DNA of 64,000 nt, from contig JAPTJF010000005.1 of NCBI GenBank assembly GCA_029339195.1, positions 62,001 to 126,000 on the forward strand, in the 5' to 3' direction. The stretch is from Micractinium sp. NFX-FRZ. Taxonomy: Eukaryota > Chlorophyta > Trebouxiophyceae > Chlorellales > Chlorellaceae. Below, piece after piece: positions 53,801-63,843 of the stretch. The notes below the pieces were generated by a model. The model was not told the DNA's origin. It saw nothing but the letters and a program-made list of their open reading frames with translations, and did no database searches. The stretch's first letter is position 1; each line of letters opens with the position of its first letter. Made by a program: the position numbers and the translations under genes.

Positions 53801-54866
53801 CCCCACCTTCACCCGTCCACACACGCACATCCCACGTGGCACCTGCCTGCAGGCGTGGCCTTTGGAGCTCCAACTCGCAGGCCTCCACAATCTGGCGCAG
53901 GCGAGTGCTGCCATTCAGCCACGCATGCCAATGCATGCAGCATTGTAGCTGCAGTACCTGCAGTACCTCGTAGTGCCATGCTGCAGCAGATGACACACGC
54001 AGCCTCGTGACTGTCCACAGCCTGCACCACGCTGCCCCTCCACCGCTGTGCTGTGCCTTATGATGAATGTTCTGTCTCAGCAGCGGTGTGTGTTACAGTC
54101 ACCCCGCATAGTAGGCCCTTGTGGACCGGGACGGCACACACTGCCCGTTCCCCTCCCACCTGCTCCCATGCTTGCCCCGCCCATCGCCCTGGCCTCAGGC
54201 TCCTGCAGGCGGCTGCAAATCTGCAACACAATGTGTGACCCGACCTCATTGCACTCCCATGCTGGACGCTGCTGCTCACGCGTCTGTCCATCCCCACTCT
54301 GTGCGCCCTGCGGTCCTGCAGACGGCGACTTACTTGCAATACATGGCGCGTGCCTTCTCCCGCCTGCAGCGCCAGCGCATGCACAACGTCTACTTCCTGC
54401 AGGCAAGCTACCGCTGCCGCCAGCTGGCCCCAATGTGAATGCACAGCCTGGCAGCAGGTCCCCCCGGCAGCCAATCAAAGGGGATCACATGCAGCCACCC
54501 CGTCCCTAGTGCAAACGTGCGGTGCCTGCCAGCCAGCCAAGCCAGGAGAGCTCTCTCTGTCCCCGCTGCTTGCCGCCCCCATTCCCCGACCCGCCCCTGC
54601 TCCCATCCTCTCCCCCTTTGTGGGTGCAGCTGGACGGAGAGGCTTTCGACCCTGAAGAGTACTGCCTGGCGCACCCCACCGCCCCCATACATGCACAAGT
54701 GGCGGAGCAGCTGATCGAGTTTATTGATGGGGCGCTGCCCTCGTTTGGGCGCAGCACCCACGATGCCACCGGCAGCGGCGAGGGCGCCGCGGCTGCTGCT
54801 GCGCCGGCAGCAGATGGTGAGGGAGATCATAGGCGCAGGAAGGGTGGCGCAAAGTACACAGTGTAA
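50898..54866 (+). CDS. Secreted SGNH hydrolase, carbohydrate esterase family 2-like (copy B)
   Basis: Eleven exons (50898-51116, 51288-51437, 51645-51732, 51973-52132, 52411-52569, 52889-53012, 53336-53470, 53684-53722, 53853-53900, 54322-54402, 54630-54866) encode 479 residues. A basic N-terminus precedes the hydrophobic segment VVFAAQALLLLALAGRTWAA (signal peptide or anchor). Catalytic blocks are FIGDSLT (Ser204), AAGIND (Asn309) and CLAHPT (His416; the preceding residue is Ala, not Asp or Lys). After the family's usual end near residue 435 a polar tail follows (Gly/Ala/Asp/Arg/Lys-rich, ending GGAKYTV). GC donors follow the exons at 53900 and 54402. Exon lengths 150, 88, 124, 135, 39, 48 and 81 nt are identical to copy C, which shows common descent. 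An earlier in-frame Met lies at 50841. The role is probably deacetylation of wall or extracellular polysaccharide. Confidence 0.85.
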
Positions 54867-55539
54867 CTTACAGATCGCCATGTCAAACTGAGAGCGCAGG
54901 CAGCCCCATGGTCCTTGGCATGGAGGGGCAGGACGCAGGTGGGGCACACGGCCAGCACAGCCAGTGTTCCGCATGAGCTGGCCGGGGGGTGAGCTCAGCC
55001 CTCTGGATGGCGCCAGCGCTCGCCGCTGCCGGCAGCCTGCCGCTGCCAACCGCCGCTGTGCATGCCCCACCTCACCCGATCCTGGGGAGCATCCTTTGTC
55101 GTCGACGTTACTCCCGCGCGGGAGGAACGTCACGCTGAAGTAGATGACCAACGCGCCTTGAAGCAAAGAGCCTCCTGCTTCCCGCAGCTCCAACCCAGCA
55201 AGCTCTCACAGCTACCACAACTCGGCACGGTCACCACGGCCTCGAGCCTGTGCCCCTAGATCGATCGAAGCCCTCAAAAGCCTTCAGTCGCAGGTGGGCA
55301 GCAGCGAGCTCGATGGTGCCACTGTGCCCCCGAGTTTCAGTGCGCCTCTGCATGTCCGGCCTGCTGCTATTGGCACCCTGGAAATACACAGAGCATGAGC
55401 CGCCTGGGGCTGCGCCACACGGACCAAGAGGCTGCCGCCGCCCTGGCCGCCGCCCGCCGCACGCCCGCTACCTCATCTTGTCCTCCCCCTGCTGGCGCCC
55501 ACCTCACAAAACTTCAAACACACCTCTCATGCAGGCGCT
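54867..55539. other. Interval esterase B to MYND gene
   Basis: About 670 bp with no gene recognised. An AG acceptor-like CATGCAG lies 5 nt before the MYND start codon, so an untranslated upstream exon is possible. The esterase B stop codon itself overlaps a TGTAA (54863-54867). Confidence 0.5.
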
Positions 55540-56928
55540 ATGCTCGACGATGCGTTGTCCACGCCCATGACCACGATTCAGCAAGTGTTCTTGTTTGTCT
55601 CTATTTTTAGTGTCTTTCTGTTGTTCACCTTTTGGGTGGTGGCGACAGACGCACGCCTCAGGTCTCAACTCCGCACGGTGGCCCTCAAACTGAACAGGAA
55701 GTACCCCGGTATCACCGCACATTGCACTAGGCTGTGTGTGCACGACTTGGGCGGCACGAACACCGCGGATCAGCAAGCAGTGGCAGCGTCCCATCTGCTT
55801 GCCCTCAGCAGGGCCTCCCTGGAAGGTGCAGCCGCCGTACTGGCCGCCAACGGCGCGCCGGCTTTGGTGCAGCTGCTGCGCAGGCAGCAGGGGAGGCGCG
55901 ACGCCCGCGGCATCTGGCTGCAGCAGGCAGCGTGCGAGATGCTGGCAGCGCTTGCCCGGTCCGGCCCCACCGGGCAGGCAGCGGTGGCGGCCGCCGGCGC
56001 CCTCCCAGAGCTGGCCAGCATGCTGCGCAGCAGCCGCGACGACGGCACACAAGCGGCAGCGGCGGAAGCTGTCTCTCGCCTGACCGCCAGCCACCCGCGC
56101 AACGCGGCTGCCGCAGCAGGCAAGCCCTTCAAGTGCTGCCACAGCCTGCTGCGCCTGCTGGAACAAAGTCGCAGCGAGACAGTGCAGCAGCATGCTGTGG
56201 CCGCGCTGGTCTACCTGGCCCGGTTCGTGGATGCCGCCGCCGCGCGCACCCACGCAGTCCCCGTGCTCATGGGCCGCCTGTTCTGCGACAGCGCGCAGCA
56301 GCAGGCCAACGCTGCACAGGCGCTGGCGGGGATGGTGGAGGTCGACAGCCGGGCAGGCAGCCCGCTGGCAGATGCCATATTGCGGCGGCACGGCGTGAGC
56401 GCTTTGGTCGGCCTGCTGCATGAAGGCCGCCCGCAGGTGGTGCCAGCAGCGGCGCTGTTGCTGCAAACGCTTGCTACCCACGGCGGCCCCAATGCGGTGG
56501 CAGCGATCGACGCCGGCGGGGGCCGCGCAGCGCTGCTGCTGCATGCCGACAGTGCCAACCCGGCTGTGCAGCAGGCGGCAAGCGCAGTGCTGCGCCTTCT
56601 CGACAGCCCTGCAGCCTCCCAAGCAGCCATGGCCGCTGCTTCGCCCAAGCCCGCTGCTTCGCCCACACCCGCTGCTCCGTCCACGCCTGCTGCTGCGGCC
56701 CAGGCCGCTGCTCCGTCCACGCCAGCTGCTTCGCCCAAGCCTGCTGCTGCGCCCGTCTGCGCAGGCGGCGGCTGCCCCAACACCACCCGCCTGCGCTCCT
56801 GCCGGAACTGCATGCGTGTCAAGTACTGCAGCACGGCTTGCCAGCACGCACACTGGCGCGCGCACCGCGCTGACTGCAAGCGCTGGGGAGCGGAGGCGGC
56901 GGCGGCGGCGGCGGTTCAGCAGCAGTAG
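55540..56928 (+). CDS. Membrane-anchored ARM-repeat protein with C-terminal MYND zinc finger
   Basis: A single intronless frame of 462 residues. An N-terminal hydrophobic helix (VFLFVSIFSVFLLFTFWVVA, about 16-35) is followed by armadillo-like helical repeats (about 75-370: LLALSRASLEGAAAVLAANG, LPELASML, AVAALVYLARF, LVGLLHEG). A Pro/Ala/Ser linker with repeated AASPKPAA/APSTPAA units leads to a MYND zinc finger at 407-446 (CxxxxC ... CRNC ... YCSTAC ... HWRAHRADC), with all eight ligands present. ARM and MYND domains both mediate protein-protein contacts; the partner is unknown. The lack of introns among intron-rich neighbours suggests retroposition or intron loss. It is flanked by esterase B and a detached esterase 3' fragment. 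Confident on domains; the membrane anchor is an inference from hydrophobicity. Confidence 0.85.
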   Translation: MLDDALSTPMTTIQQVFLFVSIFSVFLLFTFWVVATDARLRSQLRTVALKLNRKYPGITAHCTRLCVHDLGGTNTADQQAVAASHLLALSRASLEGAAAVLAANGAPALVQLLRRQQGRRDARGIWLQQAACEMLAALARSGPTGQAAVAAAGALPELASMLRSSRDDGTQAAAAEAVSRLTASHPRNAAAAAGKPFKCCHSLLRLLEQSRSETVQQHAVAALVYLARFVDAAAARTHAVPVLMGRLFCDSAQQQANAAQALAGMVEVDSRAGSPLADAILRRHGVSALVGLLHEGRPQVVPAAALLLQTLATHGGPNAVAAIDAGGGRAALLLHADSANPAVQQAASAVLRLLDSPAASQAAMAAASPKPAASPTPAAPSTPAAAAQAAAPSTPAASPKPAAAPVCAGGGCPNTTRLRSCRNCMRVKYCSTACQHAHWRAHRADCKRWGAEAAAAAAVQQQ

Positions 56929-57488
56929 TGTGCAGCAGCAGTAGTGGGCAACAGTGCCCTGAAGCACGGCGCTGCTCTGCCTTGCAGTTCAACATCTTTT
57001 GATCCAAAGCGTGCACCAGTGTCCTTTGTTTGACCCTCTACACGATGCGTTGGGGGACCCGTCTGCATGCCATTGTCTGAGCCCCATTGCGCCTCCCAGT
57101 TCTCTTGGCGGCATGTGTGCATCCGCCCTTTTTAATGTGCGCATTTGTGAGGTGATGCCTGCTGTTCTTCTTGGCTACTAATCTTGGCTACTAAGAGCTT
57201 CTGGCCCAACAAGGTGCGCCAGCGGACCCTGAGCGCATCATCTCTGCGACAGGTGTAGGTGCCGGTGGCGTAGGTGGCAACAGCATCTGGGGACGTGCAG
57301 TCTGTGACGCGTGCTCCGTTTGCCCCGGCGCGGCATGGGTGCAGGCCAGTCCGTGGATAGCGGATGAATGGGCTGCGCCACTAGCTGCCCGAATCACCTG
57401 TGTTACTGGGAGGCAGCTGGCATAGTTGTGGCGATGGCATGGGGGGTGGGGGAGGTGTGGCTGATGTGCTACCCAATGTGGGCAGTGC
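56929..57488. other. 3' flank of MYND gene
   Basis: About 560 bp with no gene seen. It includes a short direct repeat CTTGGCTACTAA at 57169 and 57184. Confidence 0.5.
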
Positions 57489-57722
57489 TTTATTAAGCAT
57501 GGGGTGTGCAGCTGGACAGCTGCTGGGCAGCTGCCCACCCCGCAGTTGCTGGGGCTCGGCAGCGGCGAGGGCGCAGCGGCGGCGGCGGCGGCAGCAGCGG
57601 ATGGTGAGGGAGATCATGGGCGCAGGAAGGGTGGTGCAACGTACACAGTGTAAAGTACAGTCCGTCATTTCAAACTGGGAGTCGCAGGCAGCACTATGGT
57701 CCTTGGTGCAGTGGAGGGGAGC
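57489..57722 (+). pseudogene. Detached 3'-terminal fragment of an esterase B-type gene
   Basis: From 57557 to 57722 the sequence follows 54770-54936: GGCAGCGGCGAGGGCGC, an Ala-codon run, GATGGTGAGGGAGATCAT, AGGCGCAGGAAGGGTGG, TACACAGTGTAA, then GGTCCTTGG. The match includes the stop codon and about 70 nt of 3' UTR. Upstream (TTTATT...TGGGG at 57489) the match is broken by insertions and the reading frame is lost. No SGNH motif is present. It lies between the MYND gene and copy C. Confidence 0.85.
57649..57653 (+). terminator. TGTAA inside the esterase fragment
   Basis: Same position as the TGTAA overlapping the esterase B stop codon. It could serve as 3' signal for the MYND transcript, whose own flank shows no nearer TGTAA. 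Confidence 0.3.
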
Positions 57723-57938
57723 CAGGACCAAGGGCGGCGGGAGGCCGCGGCAGGCATAGCAGGCCATCAGTCCCAAGCTCTTTCTTCTCATGAATAACGG
57801 TGTTAAATCGTGCTTGCGTTGCGATGATCCGCTGGACGCTGCGCTCAAGAGCGAGCGAGCCGCGTGCACGTCGTGGTCATTTTCAGAAGGCTGGCAGCTG
57901 CCCTGGCCGGGCGCTCAGCACCGCCTGGCCACGCCAGG

Positions 57939-60900
57939 ATGCAGCGTGCCGCAGGGGCGCAGCTGCGTGCAACCGGAGGTTGGCAGCCCTGCAGCACCGG
58001 CCGCGTGCCCCTGCTGCTCGCCACGGCGGTGGCCGTGCTGCTGCTGCTGTGCCTGAGCGGCCGCCTCCCGTTTGCCCCTGGCGCGTTCAGCCTCCGCACC
58101 AGGGGGGGCACGAGGGATCCCAAGCAGGGCAGCGGGCCAGTGGCCCGCCTGTCTGGGCGCTTCTGGCCCGGATCTGTTGACGGCAGCGGAACCGCCACAC
58201 TGCCCCAGGTGAGCTGTTTTATTTTGTCAACACCTGGCATCAAGTCATTGTGATGTGACACTTCTTGCGGGCATGGGATCAGCAGACATTGCCACGTACT
58301 GTCAACCACCTGTTCTAGGACGTGCCTGCTGACATCATTCACCATGGCATGCCCACAACTGGGCCCATGTTTTGGGTTGGGCTGGCGTGATGCTTCACGC
58401 ATGCTGCCCCAGCTGGCAGCCTCCTCCTGCCTCCGCCTGCCTGCCGGGCCCTGGCTTGCACTGGCCACCTCATCGCCTTTCCTCCCTCCCCATGTACTGC
58501 CCACCAGCTGATGACGTGGAGCGCCAGCTCAGCCAGCTTTGCCTTCACCGGCGCCTCCAGCGTGGCGGTACTGTTCAACGGCAGCCTGGAGGCACTGCCG
58601 GAGGCAGACCGGCTGCACACGCAGGCCGTCCTCGGCTTTCCCCGCAGCACGTGGCAGGTGGGTATCGCTTTTATATTGTGTGGCCGGCAAAGGGTGATGT
58701 GTGTTGCAGGCAGCGCAGCTAGCAGGCGGTCGCTATGGAGCACTCCTTTAGTGCCACCAACCTATGCCGCCCTGCTGCCACCTGTCCTCCCCCACACAGT
58801 TTGATGTGGATGGCAAGCCTGTGGGCACCGGGAGGACGCTGCCAGAGGCGCCAGTGCTGACCTGGCGGAAGGCTGGGCTGGCGCCAGGTAGGCAGGAGGC
58901 ACCCTTTCAAAGCATACCAGCCCACACTGTGCCTCCCTGCCCTTCCAGGCCTGAACTGTGTGTGCAGCCCTCTCTTCACTCCACTCCTGCCTATGCTTAC
59001 ACCTCACCACCGTCTGCACATCTCCCCACCCTTCTAGGCCGGCACATCCTCACAGTCACCAAGCTTTCAGAGGGGCGCAACGGCGCTGCCTGGCTGCAGA
59101 GCGTCAGCCTGGCGTCGGGCGGCCGCTTCCTGCCGCCGCCGCCGCCGCCGGGCGCTGGGCGCCGCATCCTATTCATAGGGGACTCTTACACAGTGGGCAT
59201 GGGAAACGTAGGGGTGCCAAACTGCAAGCGGCCCGACTATGCACAGGTCACAAATTCCCTGAAGGCTTACGGGCCGTTGCTAGCCAAGCAGTTCAACGCC
59301 GACTATCAACTGGTGGCGTTCAGCGGCGCCGGGCTCAACGTATACCCCAAAGTGTGAGGGCTTTAATTCATGCCTGCCTGCCTGCCCGCCGCCTGCCCGC
59401 CCCTGCCTAGGCGCTGCCGCTGCCACCCCACAATCTTGCCCATGCCAGTGTGCCGCCGTGCAACCCTCCCCTGTCACCAACCCTCCCTGCCGTGGCCCCC
59501 GTATCCCTGTTGATTCAGGATGAAAGAGGAGTGGCCGGAGGCGCTGCGCAAGGCGGCCGCCCCACGCATGTCTGATCTGCTGCGCATGTCTGACGCCCTC
59601 AACCCGGCATCCGCCTATGACACCTCCAGTTGGGCACCACAGGTGGGGAGTGGGCAGGCGGCTGCCGGCTTGCGCTGCCCAAGTTGATCAGCCGCAAGCT
59701 TCTCAGCCGCACGGGACCTGTCCTGGCAAACAGGGTTCCAACTGCCAGCTGTCGGGGCTGGCTTTTCTTGCTGTTTCTGGCCAGGGGTGCGATCCAGGTG
59801 CCTGAGAGTTGTTGAGCTTGCCCACACAGAAACGAAATTCTTCCGCCTGACCTGTCTTTCCTCACCCTGCCCTCGTGCTGCAGCTCGTTGTGATGGCGGC
59901 CGGCACAAACGACTTCCACAACTGGACCTTGACACGAGACCACCATGTGGCGCCACACGCGTGGGCGCCGCCCACGCTGCAGGAGTGGGCCGACGGCTTT
60001 GAGGCACTCATACAGCAGGTGGGACAAAAAGAAGGCAAGGCATGGCAAGGCATGAAAGTCCGCCCACTGTGCACTCGTCTGCTTGATGGCATCGCTTCTT
60101 CTGCCCACCTGTCCGCTTGCCTTGTTGTTTGCTCTATCCGCCCGCCCATCCGCTGACTGCAGATTCGTACCACCTACCCAGATGCAGCCATCATTGTTAT
60201 GGCAAGTGCAGAGGCTGGGGGCCAGGCGGGGCACTGAGGAGGTCCAGGGCCGTGCATGGAGTGGAGGAGGCAGGGTGTACAGAGGGGCATGGAGAGGGCG
60301 GTGCAGGGGGTGCAGGGAGGGAAGTCAGTAGAAGTGATGCCGCATGCCGTTGCAGGAGGTGTAGAGTATCACATGCCAGCCCGTTGGCACCACCTGCCTC
60401 CCGATTTCACCACGTGTGCAGGCCTGGCCTCTGGAGGTTCAGCTGGTGGGCGTCAAGACGCTGCCAGAGGCGAGTGCCAGGCTGGCGCCAGCTGGGCAAA
60501 CGGGGGTGGGGTGCAGCCTGCCATGCTTGCCTGGACGGTGTTATTGCTGCAGTGTGAGCTCCACGCTTCTTGGTCACAACTCACCTGGGAAGCTCACATG
60601 GCGTGCTCCGCTGCCCTGCCCCCCACCCATTTTTGCTACACTTCAGACGGCAATGTATCTGCAATACGTGGCGCACGCAGCCTCGCGACTACAGCAGTCC
60701 GGGCTGCAGAGAGCGTACTTCCTGCAGGCGCGCCGCCAGCCTGGCTCGCCAGCTGTGTGTGTGCTGGTTTGTGCCAGCGATTTTGCCAGTTGTCGCGCCA
60801 GCACGCAGTGCAAATTGAGGCTGCTGATAGCGCCTGTGCGCCCATCCTCCCGCCCTCCTGCTGGCGCCAGCCCTGGCACTCACCTGCCCATTCTTATTGC

Positions 60901-61050
60901 CCTGCCCCGCCTGGCCCCTTGTGAGACCTGCAGCTAGATGGCGCCGAGTTCAATGGCAGCGCTTTCTGTACCAAGCACCCCGACGCCGATGCACATGCAC
61001 AGGTGGCGGCGCAGCTGGCCCGCTTCATCCGCGGCACGCTGGCATGGTAG
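57939..61050 (+). CDS. SGNH hydrolase, carbohydrate esterase family 2-like (copy C)
   Basis: Ten exons (57939-58208, 58508-58657, 58800-58887, 59038-59353, 59519-59642, 59884-60018, 60163-60201, 60422-60469, 60647-60727, 60934-61050) encode 455 residues. The N-terminus has a basic stretch and the hydrophobic VPLLLATAVAVLLLLCLSG, so it is a signal anchor or long signal peptide. FIGDSYT gives Ser219, AAGTND gives Asn325, and CTKHPD gives His432. Unlike A and B, no intron splits the GDSYT block (one 316 nt exon). Three consecutive introns have GC donors: GCAAGT at 60202, GCGAGT at 60470 and GCGCGC at 60728 (the last placed by homology to B). The stop follows GTLAW, without the polar tail of B. 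An earlier in-frame Met lies at 57864. Function as for copies A and B. Confidence 0.84.
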
Positions 61051-61208
61051 CCAGCGGGACTCTCTTGACTGACCCCTCCGCACTTGACTGACAGACGTAA
61101 CATTTGAAAACTGACCTTTGACCCAAATTGATCAGTACTGCTACACGCTTTGTCGAAAACTGGAGAATCCTGGTCGCAATGTATGCAACTGCAACACACG
61201 GGGCAGTC

Positions 61209-63189
61209 TCACTCCATGCTGCCATCCAATTGGCTCAGCTGCTGCTTCACTCGCGCCACTGCCGTGGCATCTGTCACATGCCGCGTCCAGTCGTCAGCCC
61301 CGAAGCTCACGCCCACGTGGCGGTACTCCATGCTGCTGGGCACGCTGCGCTTGAAGGTGCCGTGCACCTCGCTGCAGCCTGCGAGGCCGTGGCAGGAGGG
61401 GACACGGGGCAGCGCCAGGTTGATTGTGGGATTGAAGCGAGACAGGGCGTGCTGGACTGCAGGCTGGAAGTGGGAGCAGGGGGTGGTGCACCTGCCCCAC
61501 AGCACGCACAGCACACAACCCTGCCCCACCTGCTGTGCAGCTGACCCGCAGCATACGCCCCTGCGCCATTTTGCTGTGCATGTACCTGGTCCTGCCCTGC
61601 ACCGCCCCTACCATTTTCCCCCAACGCCCAGGCACCGAACCACAAACCCCGCACCTGTCACCCGCGCCACCGTGGCAGCGTTCTCAGCGTTCACCCCGCC
61701 ACCTGGCATCACGCTGATCCGGCTGCCCCCCTCTGCCACCAGCTCAGCCAGCTTCTGCAGACCTTCCATCACAGTCTGGTGCCCCCCTGCAACGCAGGCG
61801 TGGGTGGGGAAGGCGCAGTTGGTGAGGAGGTACAACAACAGAAACAGCTGCCACCTTCAAATGTGAACACAGCCAGCTGCTGCGAATCTGCTTTCAAGCT
61901 CTGCTGTCCTCCTGCCGCCCCCAGCCCCGGAGGTGGGCAAGGCATGAGGGTAGCAGAGCTTGAAAGCAGATTCACAGAGCTGGCTATGCTGACAACTTCG
62001 TTGGGCAGCTGTTTTTTTTCCAGAGGTGGGCAAGGCATGAGGGATGTGCACCTGAGGAGAGCACGCGGCGCACTCGACACGCCACCAGGTCATCCAGCGC
62101 CTTCCGCTGGTCTCGCACCAGATCGAACGCCCGGTGGAAAGTGAGGTCCAAGTCTGCGCGGAAGTGTTTTATAAGGACCAAGCCTGGCAGTGTGGCGGAG
62201 GCGCTGGGGAGAGCAGGAGGAGGTGGTTGGAGCAGGTAGGGTGTGGTGGGGAGGCAGGCAGGCAGGGGCGGGGGTGGGACCCGCACAAGGCAAGTGTTGG
62301 CTGGCAGGCAGACGAGGCTGGGCCAAGGGCGGCAGCGCACAGCCCGGCTGGGCTAGGCAGCTCGCACGGCGCGCTGTGCGGCAGGGGCAGCAGCTAGCCC
62401 TGCGCATGCACAGCACATCACAGCACAGCATGCACAGCACGGCACGCACCCAGGGCTGCACACAGGTCTACAAACGGCAGCAGCAGGTCTTGGTCTATGC
62501 CCCCGCCAGCTGTCAGCATCCCCAGCACCACCCCGTGTGCGCCGCAGCTGGCAGCGTGCAGCACATCGTGCCGCATCACCTGCGCTCGGAGCAAGGCAGG
62601 GCAGAGCAGGCCGAGGCGGGGCAGGCAGGCACTGAGCAGGGTGGGGCAGTGCAGGCTGCGTATACAACTGTAGGGGGGTGCAAGCCAAACTTGCACGTGC
62701 ACCCCACCCTCCCCGCACCGCTCAAGTGATCTGGAGCAGCGTTGTGCAGCAGGGTGTGGGCCAGGAGGTTGTGCAGCCTGCAGCCCGAGTGTATCTGCCT
62801 GCTGGCACCCACCTGCAGCTCTTTTGCACTGTACAGGAAATCTCCAGGGCGCGGCCGGATCAAGATGTGCACGCACGTCCGTGTGAGCGCGCTGCAGACC
62901 GCCGCAATCAGCCCTGCGCGCACGTGAAGGGCACGTGGTGGGCGGTGTCGGCGGCGGCAGCGGGCGGCGGGTTGTACAGCGATACTGTACCATGGTGGCC
63001 AGTGCAGACGCTGGGCCTGAAGGGTTGTCTGCAGTGACAGGTAGGCAGCACCCAAACCTGGCGTCCCGCACCGTGGGAGGGCGTGACGCCGCCCTCTGCC
63101 AAGCTGCTGCACAGCTCGACGCGGTGCGCGCCGCCTTCCTCCGCCGCCAACGCGCTCTCAAGCGAGTCAACGCAGACCTCCACGATCAT
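61209..63189 (-). CDS. cutC: CutC family (copper homeostasis) protein
   Basis: Six exons in transcript order (63189-63072, 62913-62813, 62579-62450, 62153-62052, 61786-61655, 61378-61209) encode 250 residues, the usual CutC length. It opens [20 protein letters not shown] then [18 protein letters not shown], the CutC signature. Next come [41 protein letters not shown], and [14 protein letters not shown], all expected along the TIM-barrel strands. The C-terminus keeps [12 protein letters not shown]. CutC was named for copper tolerance in E. coli; its copper role is debated in other organisms, so function here is by family. It converges on esterase C with only 158 bp between stop codons, so the 3' UTRs probably overlap. 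A long inverted repeat lies in intron 4. Firm identification. Confidence 0.95.
61873..61983. repeat. Inverted repeat in CutC intron 4
   Basis: AATCTGCTTTCAAGCTCTGC with T (61885-61905) and its perfect reverse complement (61952-61972) form 21 bp arms around a 46 nt loop. The arms extend imperfectly outward to CCAGCT (61873) and AGCTGG (61983). A GAGGTGGGCAAGGCATGAGG direct repeat links the loop (61930) to the exon edge (62024). Confidence 0.9.
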
Positions 63190-63768
63190 CCCCCTGTGTG
63201 TCCTGGCTGTCTAAGGCTGCTGCTGGTTAGCGGGGACAGCGCGCTTGCGGCCACTCCGAGTGCCGGTGTTCCGGCCGGGACACTTCAGTCGAAACACAGA
63301 GAGGGGCGGCCGGTGGGAGTGGACATACAGCTGTCATGAAGTGAGCGAAACACTGCCTTCGCGAAACAACGCCGGGTCTGCCTCATTTGCACCGTCACCG
63401 CCGGCAACGTGGCCAGCAGGAGACGGCGGCATCATCAGTCCAGCCTGCTCTGCCCTGACTAGCACTCACTCCCTTACATACCGTGTTTATGGAATGACAA
63501 AACTATGAATAAGCAAACACGACAGGCTGCATGGATGATAATGCAACGTCTTGGCTAGCACGGGCGCAGCGCGCCGCACGGAGGCGCGCGGCGCCATCGC
63601 CGCCATCCTGCTGATGCTCTTGCATTGGCCCCCTGCCGGCTGCAGACTCCTCGCTACAGAGCCGCCAAGCCCTGAGCCTTTAATGTTGCTGATGGCCGGG
63701 CGGTAAGGAGCCCAACCACCGGGCAGGGTGGGTGTGAGCGGTGGGCTTGCTGGGCATCTTCACTGGCC
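63190..63768. other. 5' flank of CutC gene
   Basis: About 580 bp upstream of the CutC start. A plus-strand frame is open to 63508 but shows nothing recognisable. No gene supported. Confidence 0.5.
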
Positions 63769-63843
63769 TCACTGCACCGAGGGCGTCTCCTCCATAAGCT
63801 TGCTCAGGTGCTCCCTGCACTCATTTGGGGGGCAGACGCTGAG
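63769..63843 (-). CDS. Possible last exon of a gene entering from beyond the window
   Basis: On the minus strand a short frame reads LSVCPPNECREHLSKLMEET then PSVQ and a TGA at 63771-63769, preceded by AAAG and CTCAG acceptor-like sites. The amphipathic, compositionally normal peptide looks coding, unlike the Ala/Arg/Pro-rich shadow frames around it. No family recognised; an upstream exon would lie past 63900. Confidence 0.3.
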   Translation of the reverse strand, partial: LSVCPPNECREHLSKLMEETPSVQ

